Source of the DNA: Flavobacteriales bacterium UBA2104
GTDB taxonomy: Bacteria; Bacteroidota; Bacteroidia; Flavobacteriales_D; Crocinitomicaceae
Assembly: GCA_002331485.1 (NCBI GenBank)
Contig: DCYS01000002.1
Coordinates: 1-64,000 of the forward strand
Direction: 5' to 3'
DNA length: 64,000 nt
Each line of letters begins with the position of its first letter. Positions within the stretch are counted from its first letter, which is position 1. Below the pieces are notes generated by a model. It ran no database searches, was not told where the DNA came from, and was given only the letters and a program-made list of their open reading frames with translations. Position numbers and translations under genes: made by a program. Below, piece after piece: positions 7,818 to 16,051 of the stretch.

Positions 7818-8899
7818 TAAGCTTGTTTTGGTTGAACCCCGTTATTCCTCAATAACTTGTAGTGCGATAAATATGCATTAATGAAGCTCGATTCATGGTT
7901 ATAAGGTAACCCGTATTCTTCAGCTGTTTTTTTTATAATGGGTGTAATTGCCGTTGAATGAACATGATTGATCTTTGGGAAAAGGTGATGAGCTACGTGA
8001 TGATTGAAACCTCCAAAGAAAAAATTCAAAAACCAATTTCGTGTGGCAAAGTCAATAACGGATATCACTTGATGATGAGACCAGGAGTGAGGCATGACCC
8101 CGTTTTCATCAGGCAGCGGAAACTTTGAATCTTCAGCGACGTGCGATGGTATAAGCGCTAATGTGATCAGAATACTTGCAGCAGCATTCATTAGGAAGAA
8201 TCCAAGCAAAACTCCACTAACTGTCAAACTAGAAAATAAGATGGGTAGAATGATCATGTAGGAAATATAGAACAACTTGAAAAGGATCAACTTTACGATC
8301 TCTATACGCTTATGTTTTTTGATGGTTAAGGAACCGATCCTCGACTGGAAAAAATCCTGATAGTCACGAAAAAACAGCCAATTTATAGTATAGAGGATGT
8401 AAAGAAAAGGAGCGTAGAGAAACTGAAACTTATGTGCAGGAAGAACATCATCGTTCGGAAAGATGCGGACCAGAGGATTTTGTTTGAGGTCGGCATCGTT
8501 ATCCAAAATATTTGGAAATGCATGATGTGAGAAAACGTGTCTTCTCTTCCACATGTAGGAATTCGCTCCGAGCAAATCAAATAGAATTAATAGTGTAGCA
8601 TTTACCCATTTCTTCTTAGAGATTGATCCATGAGCAGCATCATGAGCAACGTTAATTCCGATCAAAATGGCAAAAGGTCCCATAAGAACCATACTCCAGA
8701 ACGCGATAGTAGAGTTCGCTGAAAACAAAAGTAAGAAGTATAGACCTACGTATGATCCGATTAGCAAAAACGCCTTGAAAAAGAAAAAAGGTGTTGCATA
8801 CCTGCTTAGAGCATTCTGCTTGAAATATTCTTCAATTCGCGCACTCAGCTTTTGATAGAAATCATCTGTTTCTTTTCGATATCGTACTTTACCTAACAT
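7817..8899 (-). CDS. Membrane fatty acid (acyl) desaturase
   Basis: A 360-residue integral membrane desaturase. The three histidine boxes are HDAAHGS (H86, H90), HVFSHH (H121, H125, H126) and NHHVAHHLFP (H300, H301, H304, H305), which bind the di-iron centre that introduces double bonds into acyl chains. Spacing and the VAHHLFPKINH ending resemble front-end (delta-5/6-like) desaturases, but no fused cytochrome b5 is present. Regiospecificity is therefore open. Start and stop overlap both neighbours by a TAATG junction, so it is translated in series with the lipoprotein upstream and the hydroxylase downstream. Confidence 0.9.
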   Translation of the reverse strand: MLGKVRYRKETDDFYQKLSARIEEYFKQNALSRYATPFFFFKAFLLIGSYVGLYFLLLFSANSTIAFWSMVLMGPFAILIGINVAHDAAHGSISKKKWVNATLLILFDLLGANSYMWKRRHVFSHHAFPNILDNDADLKQNPLVRIFPNDDVLPAHKFQFLYAPFLYILYTINWLFFRDYQDFFQSRIGSLTIKKHKRIEIVKLILFKLFYISYMIILPILFSSLTVSGVLLGFFLMNAAASILITLALIPSHVAEDSKFPLPDENGVMPHSWSHHQVISVIDFATRNWFLNFFFGGFNHHVAHHLFPKINHVHSTAITPIIKKTAEEYGLPYNHESSFINAYLSHYKLLRNNGVQPKQA

Positions 8900-10551
8900 T
8901 AATTTGCAGCCATTTTCTGCATTACATCATCATATAGCGATCGTGAAAAACGAGATAATTCTCCTGGATCGGTAAATTTCTGAAGTTTTTTTCTTTGCGT
9001 TCGACCAGTGTAATCACTTTTCGGAACGTAATAACCTTTGCTTTTTAATATCAGAGTTCTTTTCATTGTTGAATCTACAGGAAGATCATCAAACAGCACA
9101 TGAGTTTTGTTAAGTTCTGTTTTTAGTTCATGCTTCATGTATAGCTCGTCATCATAACTTAGCTCTTCAGCAAAGTCTTCGCCGTTATTACCTATAGCTT
9201 CAGCTGGTTTATGATGATTTACTTTTAAGTCAATTTGTTCTGAAAAATCAATTCCAACATAGTCCAACTCCCAGAATCTAAACCCTGTTCGAATCCTAAA
9301 CTCCATGTTTTTCTCCACAAGTTCAGCTTCAACAGGAATAACGATCTGGTTTAGAGAAGCCTCACCAACAAGTTCAACTTCATCATAAGTCCTCCATTCA
9401 TTATTTACCTTTATATCAACGAGCAGTTTAATTCCCTGCTCTCTCATCCATTTCTCCCTTTCTGCTTTCGATTTATCTTCATTCATTTTGACCCATTTGG
9501 CGTGATTTTTACCAAAAAGACTATTGAACTCATCGTATACGTAACCTGACCAGATTGTGTTCTTTGCTCTGATCAAAAGATTAGCTTTTTTTCCTTCTAC
9601 CTGATTATTAAACTGAAGATGTATAGCAGCTAATCCATCAATGGTATCAGCATCAAATCCATAAGTATACTGATCACGTTCATTTATATAATTAAGGATT
9701 GACACACCATTTTCTTCTTTAGCGGAAATCGGAGACTGTAGATCAGAAATAGAGTAAAGATTGCCATTTTTATCACTAAATACCTCAACATTTGAAGGAT
9801 GCAGAATAGATGTCAATTGGACAAGGTTTGTATATTGATCTTCCTTTTCTTCGTTCACGATCTGAAATGAATAAGATTCACTGGATGGATCAAAGTCTGG
9901 GATTTCCTTATAATCATTACGTTCCAGTTGAACAGCTTTAGCACCAGTAAATAATGTGTTGTTATAGACCATTTCATTGCCGTTGTCAAGATACACATGA
10001 GGGCATCCGCACAAAATAAAAAGTAACCCAATACCACCTACAACGGCAGATCCACCAATAATACCAGTGGTAACCAGGGCATTTAGAAATACAGCATTTT
10101 TTGAAGCATCTACCTGAAAAATATCGTTTTTAGAAAAAGCAATTCGACTATCATTTAGTTGCTCATAACCAGTAATGAACAAGTGGATTTGTTGGACATC
10201 TGATTTTTTAGACTCCTTGTGTTTCCTATGAGCTACGCCACCTCTTTTTTCAATTACTTTATAATAGTAATCGAGTGGTGCACCATCAAAAGGCTTTGAA
10301 AGTGCACTTATTGTGTCTGTCTCTTCATCATATTTAATTGAATAGATCTTGTACATTTCGCTTCCTGCATGGATCACAATATGATTGTTGTTTTCCATCA
10401 TCTTCCACTGTGAGTGTACAGAATTCTTAATTTCTGTTTTTTTATTTGTGGAGTCAGGTGAATATTTGTAAAAACCTCTTACACATCCGAAAACCGTAAA
10501 GGCGATAACAATAATTACAACCAGATAATATGTTCTTTTCTTTAGTTTCAT
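8899..10551 (-). CDS. Large lipoprotein with central CGCPHVY motif, unknown function
   Basis: A 550-residue protein. Residues 5-22 are hydrophobic and end FTVFGC, a probable lipobox with Cys23. A second hydrophobic, glycine-rich segment (about 155-180) leads directly into CGCPHVYLDNG. From memory, a widespread unnamed family has the same order of motifs: CSCP-VY-DG, then a TNLVQL-like strand, then a segment near WVKM-EDKSKAEREKWM and a WELDYVGIDFSE strand near the C-terminus. No enzyme signature is seen; beta-rich binding or scaffold function is a guess. The gene lies 3 bp after the barrel protein and overlaps the desaturase start, so it belongs to the lipid-modification operon. Confidence 0.7.
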   Translation of the reverse strand: MKLKKRTYYLVVIIVIAFTVFGCVRGFYKYSPDSTNKKTEIKNSVHSQWKMMENNNHIVIHAGSEMYKIYSIKYDEETDTISALSKPFDGAPLDYYYKVIEKRGGVAHRKHKESKKSDVQQIHLFITGYEQLNDSRIAFSKNDIFQVDASKNAVFLNALVTTGIIGGSAVVGGIGLLFILCGCPHVYLDNGNEMVYNNTLFTGAKAVQLERNDYKEIPDFDPSSESYSFQIVNEEKEDQYTNLVQLTSILHPSNVEVFSDKNGNLYSISDLQSPISAKEENGVSILNYINERDQYTYGFDADTIDGLAAIHLQFNNQVEGKKANLLIRAKNTIWSGYVYDEFNSLFGKNHAKWVKMNEDKSKAEREKWMREQGIKLLVDIKVNNEWRTYDEVELVGEASLNQIVIPVEAELVEKNMEFRIRTGFRFWELDYVGIDFSEQIDLKVNHHKPAEAIGNNGEDFAEELSYDDELYMKHELKTELNKTHVLFDDLPVDSTMKRTLILKSKGYYVPKSDYTGRTQRKKLQKFTDPGELSRFSRSLYDDVMQKMAAN

Positions 10552-10554
10552 GAT

Positions 10555-11640
10555 CTATTGCTTTTGGAAGTGATAGCGTAATTTGAACCTGAATAATACA
10601 TTTCTGAAGAGTGGAGAAGAAAAGTTATATGAAGAAAGCATATAGTTGTCCTCGTATACTTTTTCAAATGGATCGTTGTTTAGTCTGGCAAATACGATGT
10701 CAGGTTCACTCCCTAAATTGTTGGGATGCTTATTTGTAATTGTCAAATCAGAACTAAAAGTGAAACGCTTTGAAATTTGAAAATTATAGCCTACCCCTCC
10801 TTCAAAACGAAAATAAGTAAACGGGTTACTACGCACAACTATCTCTTGATCAACTATTCTGAAATAAGTACTACCCCAATCTTCGTATTCTTCAAAAGTA
10901 TCATACAGTGTAAACGCCTTGTAATCACAAGCGCCAACCATCAATCCACCGAAAACAAAAAAACGCTCTCTGACTCGTTCTATCGGCCAAAACTTAAGAG
11001 ATATACCACCCTCAAACGGTACGTATCTAGTTCGACCACCTGTGTAATAGTAGTAGGAATCATTAACTTGCATGTCATCGAAACTTCCATTAGGGAAATC
11101 ATAATAAACGATACCGTTGTATGTTCCGCTATAATCATTCATGGAATATACTCTATTTACAGGAGGAGCAGGAATTCCAATCGCAATAGATCCCTTAATA
11201 CTCAACCAGTTATTTGGCAAGCGATATTCCGGTTCTATGGTGATCAAAGGTCTATCAGATAACAATGGGCCATCTCTATCATCAACCATACCCATTATAG
11301 CAGATGAAATGTTTGTTCCTATGGAAAAAGGACTTCTCACATCAAGATAAGACCAGTTTCTTTCGACAGGATATAGCAGTGATTCCCGAGAAACATCGAG
11401 CTCTTTCCATTTCCCATCATAATAGTACTTCTCAACCTCGGACATAACGATTACATAGTTCGACTGATTTAAGGAGTAATGAATTGATTTATTGTATTTG
11501 TCAATTTTGGTGATCTCGACACTTAACTGTTTATCGTTCTTTAAAACTATTGTGTCCTGTGCGTTTGAGTATCCGCAACATGCCGTAATCAAAAAGAGAT
11601 AAGTAAGGAACGATAAACTGAAACCCTTTGCAATTGTCAT
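10555..11640 (-). CDS. Predicted outer-membrane beta-barrel protein
   Basis: A 361-residue exported protein that I cannot assign to a family. A signal peptide ends near residue 27 (GYSNAQ). A short N-terminal domain (DTIVLKNDKQLSVEITKID) resembles the small beta domain that precedes barrels in many Bacteroidota proteins; after about residue 95 the chain alternates hydrophobic and polar residues with many Tyr/Phe, and ends FRFKLRYHFQKQ, a typical last barrel strand. It is the first gene of a four-gene operon with the lipoprotein, desaturase and hydroxylase, and has a -7 box 27 bp upstream. Confidence 0.7.
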   Translation of the reverse strand: MTIAKGFSLSFLTYLFLITACCGYSNAQDTIVLKNDKQLSVEITKIDKYNKSIHYSLNQSNYVIVMSEVEKYYYDGKWKELDVSRESLLYPVERNWSYLDVRSPFSIGTNISSAIMGMVDDRDGPLLSDRPLITIEPEYRLPNNWLSIKGSIAIGIPAPPVNRVYSMNDYSGTYNGIVYYDFPNGSFDDMQVNDSYYYYTGGRTRYVPFEGGISLKFWPIERVRERFFVFGGLMVGACDYKAFTLYDTFEEYEDWGSTYFRIVDQEIVVRSNPFTYFRFEGGVGYNFQISKRFTFSSDLTITNKHPNNLGSEPDIVFARLNNDPFEKVYEDNYMLSSYNFSSPLFRNVLFRFKLRYHFQKQ

Positions 11641-11666
11641 ATCGAAGAGATGTTTTATGTCTAAAA

Positions 11667-11674
11667 CAAATATA
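11667..11674 (-). promoter_or_regulatory. Promoter -7 box of the barrel/lipoprotein/desaturase operon
   Basis: The minus strand reads TATATTTG, a full TAnnTTTG match, 26 bases before the ATG at 11640. The -33 region is poor (no TTG at 19-21 bases), so this is a medium-confidence call. Confidence 0.5.
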
Positions 11675-11730
11675 AGTCTTTTAAAAACAATGATTTAAAT
11701 TAGGTGTAAGTTGATGATAAAAATCATTTT

Positions 11731-12945
11731 TTACTCATCTAAATTTTTGAACTTAAACACGTATGTCGTTCCTGTTTCCTCCTCTTTTCTTTCGAAACTA
11801 CCCTCTAATTGATCAGTAAACACCTCTATTAACTGAAGCCCAAATGATTTATGGTCACTCGTTTTCCAACGGCCATTATCCGAATAGATCAATTGGATCA
11901 TATTATCATCAATTGAGTCTATTGACAGCTCGATCCTTCCAGTTTCAGTAAATGCATGTTTAAGTGAATTTGATACGAGCTCATTAATGATCAGACCTAA
12001 CGGAACGATCGTTTTAGCACCAACGCTTTCAATTGTCGATGAGATCTTGTAACTCACATCGATTGATGTTGAGTTGGATTTGATCATATCATCGATCAAC
12101 GTATTGAGGTAATCTGCAATGTTTATGTTGATGAGAGATTCTTTTTCATACATCTTTTGATGGATCAGTGACATGGTTAAGATTCTACTGATGGCATCAT
12201 CAAAGCTCTGGATCGTTTCTTTCGATTTAAGATCGTTCGATTGAATTCTAAGCAAGCTAATGATCACCTGCAGGTTGTTTTTCACCCTATGGTGGATCTC
12301 TTGAAGTAATACTGTTTTTTCCTGATTTTGCCTTTCAACTACTCTCTTTTCATTCTCCAATTCAGCAAAAGCACTCTCACTTTTTCTTCTGGCATAAGAA
12401 TTAACCAATCCAAATTGATACATGATATATCCAATTAAGAACATCGCAAAAGCAAACTCAATACTCATCATTAAATCATGCTCTTGGCTTTTTTCAATTC
12501 TCATTCCAACGGTCTCCCTAAAAAGAAATATGAAGTAAAATGCGTATAATGAGGCATTGATTACCAAAAAGATAATTCCCCATATATTGCCAAGCGTGAA
12601 AAAGGCCGCAAGGATTGCAACCGTCATCCAGAGAGCTTCAATTATATGAATTGCATCGGGAACACTTAATACAGATAGCGTGATTACTACAGTTGCACCA
12701 CTAAGCAATATTTTAGCAATTAATTTGTAGCTTTTCCTGATGTACATGTAAATTACCGAACCAACTGATATTGCAAGGACTGCAAGATAATAAGCGAAGA
12801 ATCGATCATCAACAATAAAAGTCGTTATTGATAATAAAGAAACTACAATAGAAAACATGATCGCAATCCTCCATGTCAAAGCGAACTTCGCTTTTTCATA
12901 GAAGTTCGGCAACTCGTTTTTCGGTAGTTTCAGAAACCTTATCAT
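11731..12945 (-). CDS. Membrane sensor histidine kinase, HisKA_2 type
   Basis: A 404-residue kinase. Residues 25-180 hold six hydrophobic segments and no large extracellular loop, so sensing is likely within the membrane. A short coiled linker (183-212) leads to the phosphoacceptor motif EIHHRVKNNLQ with His218, the HisKA_2 (LytS-like/HWE-related) type. The ATPase domain has an N box NELVSNSLKH (321-330), DNG (356-358) and SFGLQL (367-372). No response regulator lies nearby, so its partner is encoded elsewhere. It starts 5 bp after the cupin gene, with which it forms an operon. Confidence 0.9.
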   Translation of the reverse strand: MIRFLKLPKNELPNFYEKAKFALTWRIAIMFSIVVSLLSITTFIVDDRFFAYYLAVLAISVGSVIYMYIRKSYKLIAKILLSGATVVITLSVLSVPDAIHIIEALWMTVAILAAFFTLGNIWGIIFLVINASLYAFYFIFLFRETVGMRIEKSQEHDLMMSIEFAFAMFLIGYIMYQFGLVNSYARRKSESAFAELENEKRVVERQNQEKTVLLQEIHHRVKNNLQVIISLLRIQSNDLKSKETIQSFDDAISRILTMSLIHQKMYEKESLININIADYLNTLIDDMIKSNSTSIDVSYKISSTIESVGAKTIVPLGLIINELVSNSLKHAFTETGRIELSIDSIDDNMIQLIYSDNGRWKTSDHKSFGLQLIEVFTDQLEGSFERKEEETGTTYVFKFKNLDE

Positions 12946-12950
12946 GACTA

Positions 12951-13343
12951 TTATTCTTTGAATAATCGGTCCTCCCCTTTAAATTCAGGGGATTGAACTG
13001 AGATCACTTTCAATGGAATTTCAGAAGTAACTTTTACAGCGTGCCAAGTGTTTTTTGGAATAGAAATAAAATCACCTTTTGAGATCTTTATCATTTCTTT
13101 CCCAAGGTAAAAATCACCTCCACCTTCTAATACATAAAGCGCTTCACTATGATGTTCATGCTTATGAGTTCTAACTGTATCTTTTACCCAAATTACGAAT
13201 TGAGTCGAGAGACTATCTCCCGCCAGTTTTTCGATCAAAATATTGTCAAAGTTTTTATGAGGCTCAAGCTCGATCAAGTTCTGCTGGCTAAACCCTAGAG
13301 AGAAGCAGGCAATAAAAACAATCAAGGATAGTAGCTTTTTCAT
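12951..13343 (-). CDS. Exported cupin domain protein
   Basis: A 130-residue protein with a signal peptide (1-19, ending FSLGFSQ) and one cupin barrel. The metal-binding cupin motif 1 is seen as HKHEHHSEALYVLEGGGDF (about residues 62-80), and motif 2 as PKNTWHAVKV near residue 100. The His-rich motif suggests a bound divalent metal in the periplasm. Function may be ligand binding or a small-molecule dioxygenase or isomerase; nothing decides. It is the first gene of a two-gene operon with the histidine kinase and could supply a ligand-sensing function to it, which is an inference from context only. Confidence 0.82.
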   Translation of the reverse strand: MKKLLSLIVFIACFSLGFSQQNLIELEPHKNFDNILIEKLAGDSLSTQFVIWVKDTVRTHKHEHHSEALYVLEGGGDFYLGKEMIKISKGDFISIPKNTWHAVKVTSEIPLKVISVQSPEFKGEDRLFKE

Positions 13344-13366
13344 GTAGTAAAGCGATTGGTTTTGAA

Positions 13367-13374
13367 CAAATATA
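13367..13374 (-). promoter_or_regulatory. Promoter -7 box of the cupin-kinase operon
   Basis: The minus strand reads TATATTTG, a full match to the Bacteroidota -7 consensus, 23 bases before the cupin ATG. No TTG is seen at the -33 distance. Confidence 0.5.
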
Positions 13375-13421
13375 AGTTTTAAATCTAATATAAATAGTAG
13401 ATTTCCTTAGTCAAAAGTCGA

Positions 13422-13452
13422 TTGTAATTCTCTCTTAATATCGTTACATTTG
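13422..13452 (+). promoter_or_regulatory. Promoter of the trans-sulfuration enzyme operon
   Basis: TTG at 13422-13424 and TACATTTG at 13445-13452 are separated by 20 bases, the consensus spacing. Transcription should start near 13457, ahead of a six-codon open frame (13467-13487) that ends right before the TTG start codon at 13488. Confidence 0.65.
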
Positions 13453-13466
13453 CTCATCATTCTTAC

Positions 13467-13487
13467 ATGATAGAAACATTTAAATAG
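13467..13487 (+). other. Six-codon leader open reading frame
   Basis: ATG at 13467 opens a frame MIETFK followed by TAG at 13485-13487, which abuts the TTG start of the downstream gene and is in the same frame. It may be a leader peptide that couples translation to the TTG start, or the remains of a longer N-terminus cut by an amber stop. No ribosome-binding sequence is obvious for either start. Confidence 0.3.
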
Positions 13488-14642
13488 TTGGGAAAGAAGG
13501 ATCTAAAATTTGGGACAAAAGCTATTCATGCAGGTGTGGAGCCTGATTCTGCTACAGGAGCTATAATGACACCTGTTTATCAGACGAGTACTTTTGTTCA
13601 AGATAAAGTTGGCCAACATAAAGGTTATGAATATTCAAGAACCTTAAATCCCACGCGGCATGCTTTAGAAAAGGCCTTGGCTGCACTTGAAAATGCTGAA
13701 TATGGAGCTTGTTTTGGAAGTGGGATAGCAGCTATTGATTCAGTTCTAAAGTTATTGAAGGCTGGAGATGAGGTTATCACGAGTGTTGATCTTTATGGAG
13801 GGACCTATAGAATATTCACGGAAGTTTATGAAGACTTTGGAATAAAGTTTCATTTCGTGGATATGGATGATCTTTCGAATGTTGAAGAAAAGATCAACAC
13901 CAAGACAAAATTGATCTGGTCAGAGACCCCAACAAACCCGGTACTGAGCATCATTGACCTGAAAGGGTTAGCAGCTATTTCCAAAAGGGAAGGTTTGATT
14001 TTAGGAGTAGACAACACTTTTGCGACTCCATTTTTGCAAAATCCTCTGGATCTGGGTGCTGATATTGTAATGCATTCGGTAACGAAGTATTTGGGGGGAC
14101 ATTCTGATATAGTGATGGGTGCATTGATGATGAAGGATAAGAACATCGCTGAAAAGATCTATCACATTCAAAATAATACTGGGGCTATTCCAGGACCAAT
14201 GGACTGTTTTCTAGTTTTACGTGGTCTTAAGACACTTCATTTGAGGATGGAACGCCATTGTGAAAACGGAAGAAAAATTGCTGAGTTCTTAAGGGAGCAT
14301 CCGAAAGTGGATAAAGTATATTGGCCAGGCTTTGAATACCATCCAAATCATGAGATCGCAAATCAACAAATGCGTGATTATGGTGGGATGTTGTCCTTTT
14401 CATTAAAAGGAAATGATCTCAAAGAGGCAAATAAGGTAATGGAGAGTTTTGAAATATTTACGTTAGCAGAATCTTTAGGAGGGGTTGAATCATTACTCTC
14501 CCATCCGGCAACAATGTCTCATGCAGGTGTACCGAAAGATGAAAGAGAAGCAGTAGGTATTGTTGATTCTTTAATTCGCTTCAGTGTTGGAGTCGAAGAT
14601 GCTGAGGATCTGATCAATGATATAAAACAAGCGTTAGCATAA
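13488..14642 (+). CDS. Trans-sulfuration PLP enzyme (cystathionine gamma-synthase/lyase)
   Basis: A 384-residue Cys/Met-metabolism PLP enzyme of cytoplasmic sulfur amino-acid metabolism. It has YEYSRTLNPTRHALE (48-62), the FGSGIAA phosphate-binding turn (76-82), D175 in VDNTFATP, and the PLP-binding lysine K200 in SVTKYLGGHSD. Synthase and lyase forms cannot be separated by eye; the SLGGVESL segment near the C-terminus is common to both. The start is TTG at 13488, since the preceding codon is a TAG stop; family N-termini of the form KKDLKFGTKAIHAG fit this choice. The K+-channel regulator gene follows after 9 bp. Confidence 0.88.
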   Translation: MGKKDLKFGTKAIHAGVEPDSATGAIMTPVYQTSTFVQDKVGQHKGYEYSRTLNPTRHALEKALAALENAEYGACFGSGIAAIDSVLKLLKAGDEVITSVDLYGGTYRIFTEVYEDFGIKFHFVDMDDLSNVEEKINTKTKLIWSETPTNPVLSIIDLKGLAAISKREGLILGVDNTFATPFLQNPLDLGADIVMHSVTKYLGGHSDIVMGALMMKDKNIAEKIYHIQNNTGAIPGPMDCFLVLRGLKTLHLRMERHCENGRKIAEFLREHPKVDKVYWPGFEYHPNHEIANQQMRDYGGMLSFSLKGNDLKEANKVMESFEIFTLAESLGGVESLLSHPATMSHAGVPKDEREAVGIVDSLIRFSVGVEDAEDLINDIKQALA

Positions 14643-14651
14643 TAATTAACT

Positions 14652-15350
14652 ATGGGATTTAGCAAGTTTGCAGTAATTGGTGTTGGACAGTATGGTTCTA
14701 CCATAGCTCTTCGTTTAGCGGAGAAAGGGGCACAAGTATTTGCCTTTGATAATCATGAGGAAAAGATCGAAAATATAAAGGATGATGTTGCCTTTGCTGT
14801 TACACTGGATACAACTGACGCAAAAGCACTTGCTGCTCAAAATATCCAGGAAATGGATGCTGCAGTTGTAGCTATCGGAGAGAACTTTGAAGCAACAGTA
14901 CTCACATCTGTTCACTTACTCGATCTGGGAGTGAAACGAATCATTGCCAGAGCTAGTGGGAATGATCAACGTTTGATCCTTGAAAAAATTGGTATTAAAG
15001 AGATACTAACTCCTGAGGACGAGGTGGCTTTTGTAATTCGAGAAAAATTACTGAATCCATCCATTCTTTCGTTTTTGCAGCTTCCTGATGATTATGAGAT
15101 TGCAGAGATAAAACCTCCGAAAGGCACCATTAACAGGACAATTGAAGACATTGACTTTAGAAACAAATATCAATTAACGCTTGTTACCATGAAACGAGAG
15201 TATGATATAAAGAAAAAAGGTCAATACGAAGTCGAACAGCACGTAATTGGTGTACCAAATAGTGATACTGTAATTGAATCCAGAGATACACTTGTTGTAT
15301 TTGGTACGGCAAAGCATGTGCAGAGATTCATAGATGTAAACGAGTCATGA
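14652..15350 (+). CDS. KtrA/TrkA-like potassium channel regulatory protein
   Basis: A 232-residue cytoplasmic RCK protein that gates a K+ uptake channel in response to nucleotides. The N-terminal RCK_N Rossmann fold has GVGQYGSTIALRLAEKG (7-23), with an acidic residue (FAFDNHEE) closing the second strand, as in NAD(H)-binding TrkA_N domains. Residues 140-225 form the RCK_C (TrkA_C) domain. The partner membrane subunit (KtrB/TrkH) is not in the window. It sits 9 bp after the trans-sulfuration enzyme and overlaps the next gene by ATGA, so the three form an operon. Confidence 0.88.
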   Translation: MGFSKFAVIGVGQYGSTIALRLAEKGAQVFAFDNHEEKIENIKDDVAFAVTLDTTDAKALAAQNIQEMDAAVVAIGENFEATVLTSVHLLDLGVKRIIARASGNDQRLILEKIGIKEILTPEDEVAFVIREKLLNPSILSFLQLPDDYEIAEIKPPKGTINRTIEDIDFRNKYQLTLVTMKREYDIKKKGQYEVEQHVIGVPNSDTVIESRDTLVVFGTAKHVQRFIDVNES

Positions 15351-16051
15351 TAAATATTATAACAGGATCTTCTAGAGGAGTAGGTAAAGCATTAGCAAAT
15401 CATTTCCTGGAGAAAGGGGAAAAAGTAGTGGGGATCTCACGTCAAAATGAGATCGAACATCCAAACTTCACTTTCGTTAAATGTGATTTCACTGAAAAAC
15501 AGCAATTATATGATCTAGACCTGAGTGTTTTTGCTGATCCAGAAAACTATCCTGTTCGCTTGTTTAATAATGCCGGGATCATTGGAGAGATAAAACGATC
15601 ACATGAACTAACCTTGACCCATTATACTGATGTTGCAATGGTAAATATCGTAGCCACTCAATTTCTTTGCAGCTATACGCTTCAAACATTTGGTTTCGAT
15701 AACGTTGATACGATCGTAAACATTAGTTCCGGGGCAGGAGAGCGACCAGTTCCATCATGGGCTGCGTATTGCGCATCTAAAGCCGCTGTGAACTTATTCT
15801 CTGAAACATTAAAAGCGGAGATCGAGGAGTTGGGTAAATCAACAAAGATCTACAGTATAGCACCGGGAGTGGTGGATACGAATATGCAAGTAGCGATAAG
15901 GAATTCGAGCCCTAAAGATTTTTCGGGTCAACAGAATTTCATAGATCTCAAGGAAAACGACGAGTTAAGAACACCTGAGGAAGTTGCTATTTTGCTTGAT
16001 GAATTTCTGAGAGAAGATCATACTGATCTAGGAGTGATCCACAGGATCTAG
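15347..16051 (+). CDS. SDR family NAD(P)-dependent oxidoreductase
   Basis: A classical short-chain dehydrogenase of 234 residues: cofactor loop TGSSRGVG (6-13), NNAG (74-77), catalytic Ser in NISSGAG (S127/S128), and YCASK with Tyr141 and Lys145. The overall form resembles sepiapterin/benzil reductases, but the substrate is not known. Its ATG overlaps the stop of the potassium regulator gene (ATGA), and its 3' end overlaps the convergent PLP-enzyme gene by 4 bp, leaving no room for a classic terminator. Confidence 0.88.
   Translation: MINIITGSSRGVGKALANHFLEKGEKVVGISRQNEIEHPNFTFVKCDFTEKQQLYDLDLSVFADPENYPVRLFNNAGIIGEIKRSHELTLTHYTDVAMVNIVATQFLCSYTLQTFGFDNVDTIVNISSGAGERPVPSWAAYCASKAAVNLFSETLKAEIEELGKSTKIYSIAPGVVDTNMQVAIRNSSPKDFSGQQNFIDLKENDELRTPEEVAILLDEFLREDHTDLGVIHRI

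Noticed and set aside
10777..11262. 161-codon open frame on the plus strand opposite the barrel gene
   Set aside because: It lies wholly antisense to a better-supported gene and shows no domain or signal peptide.
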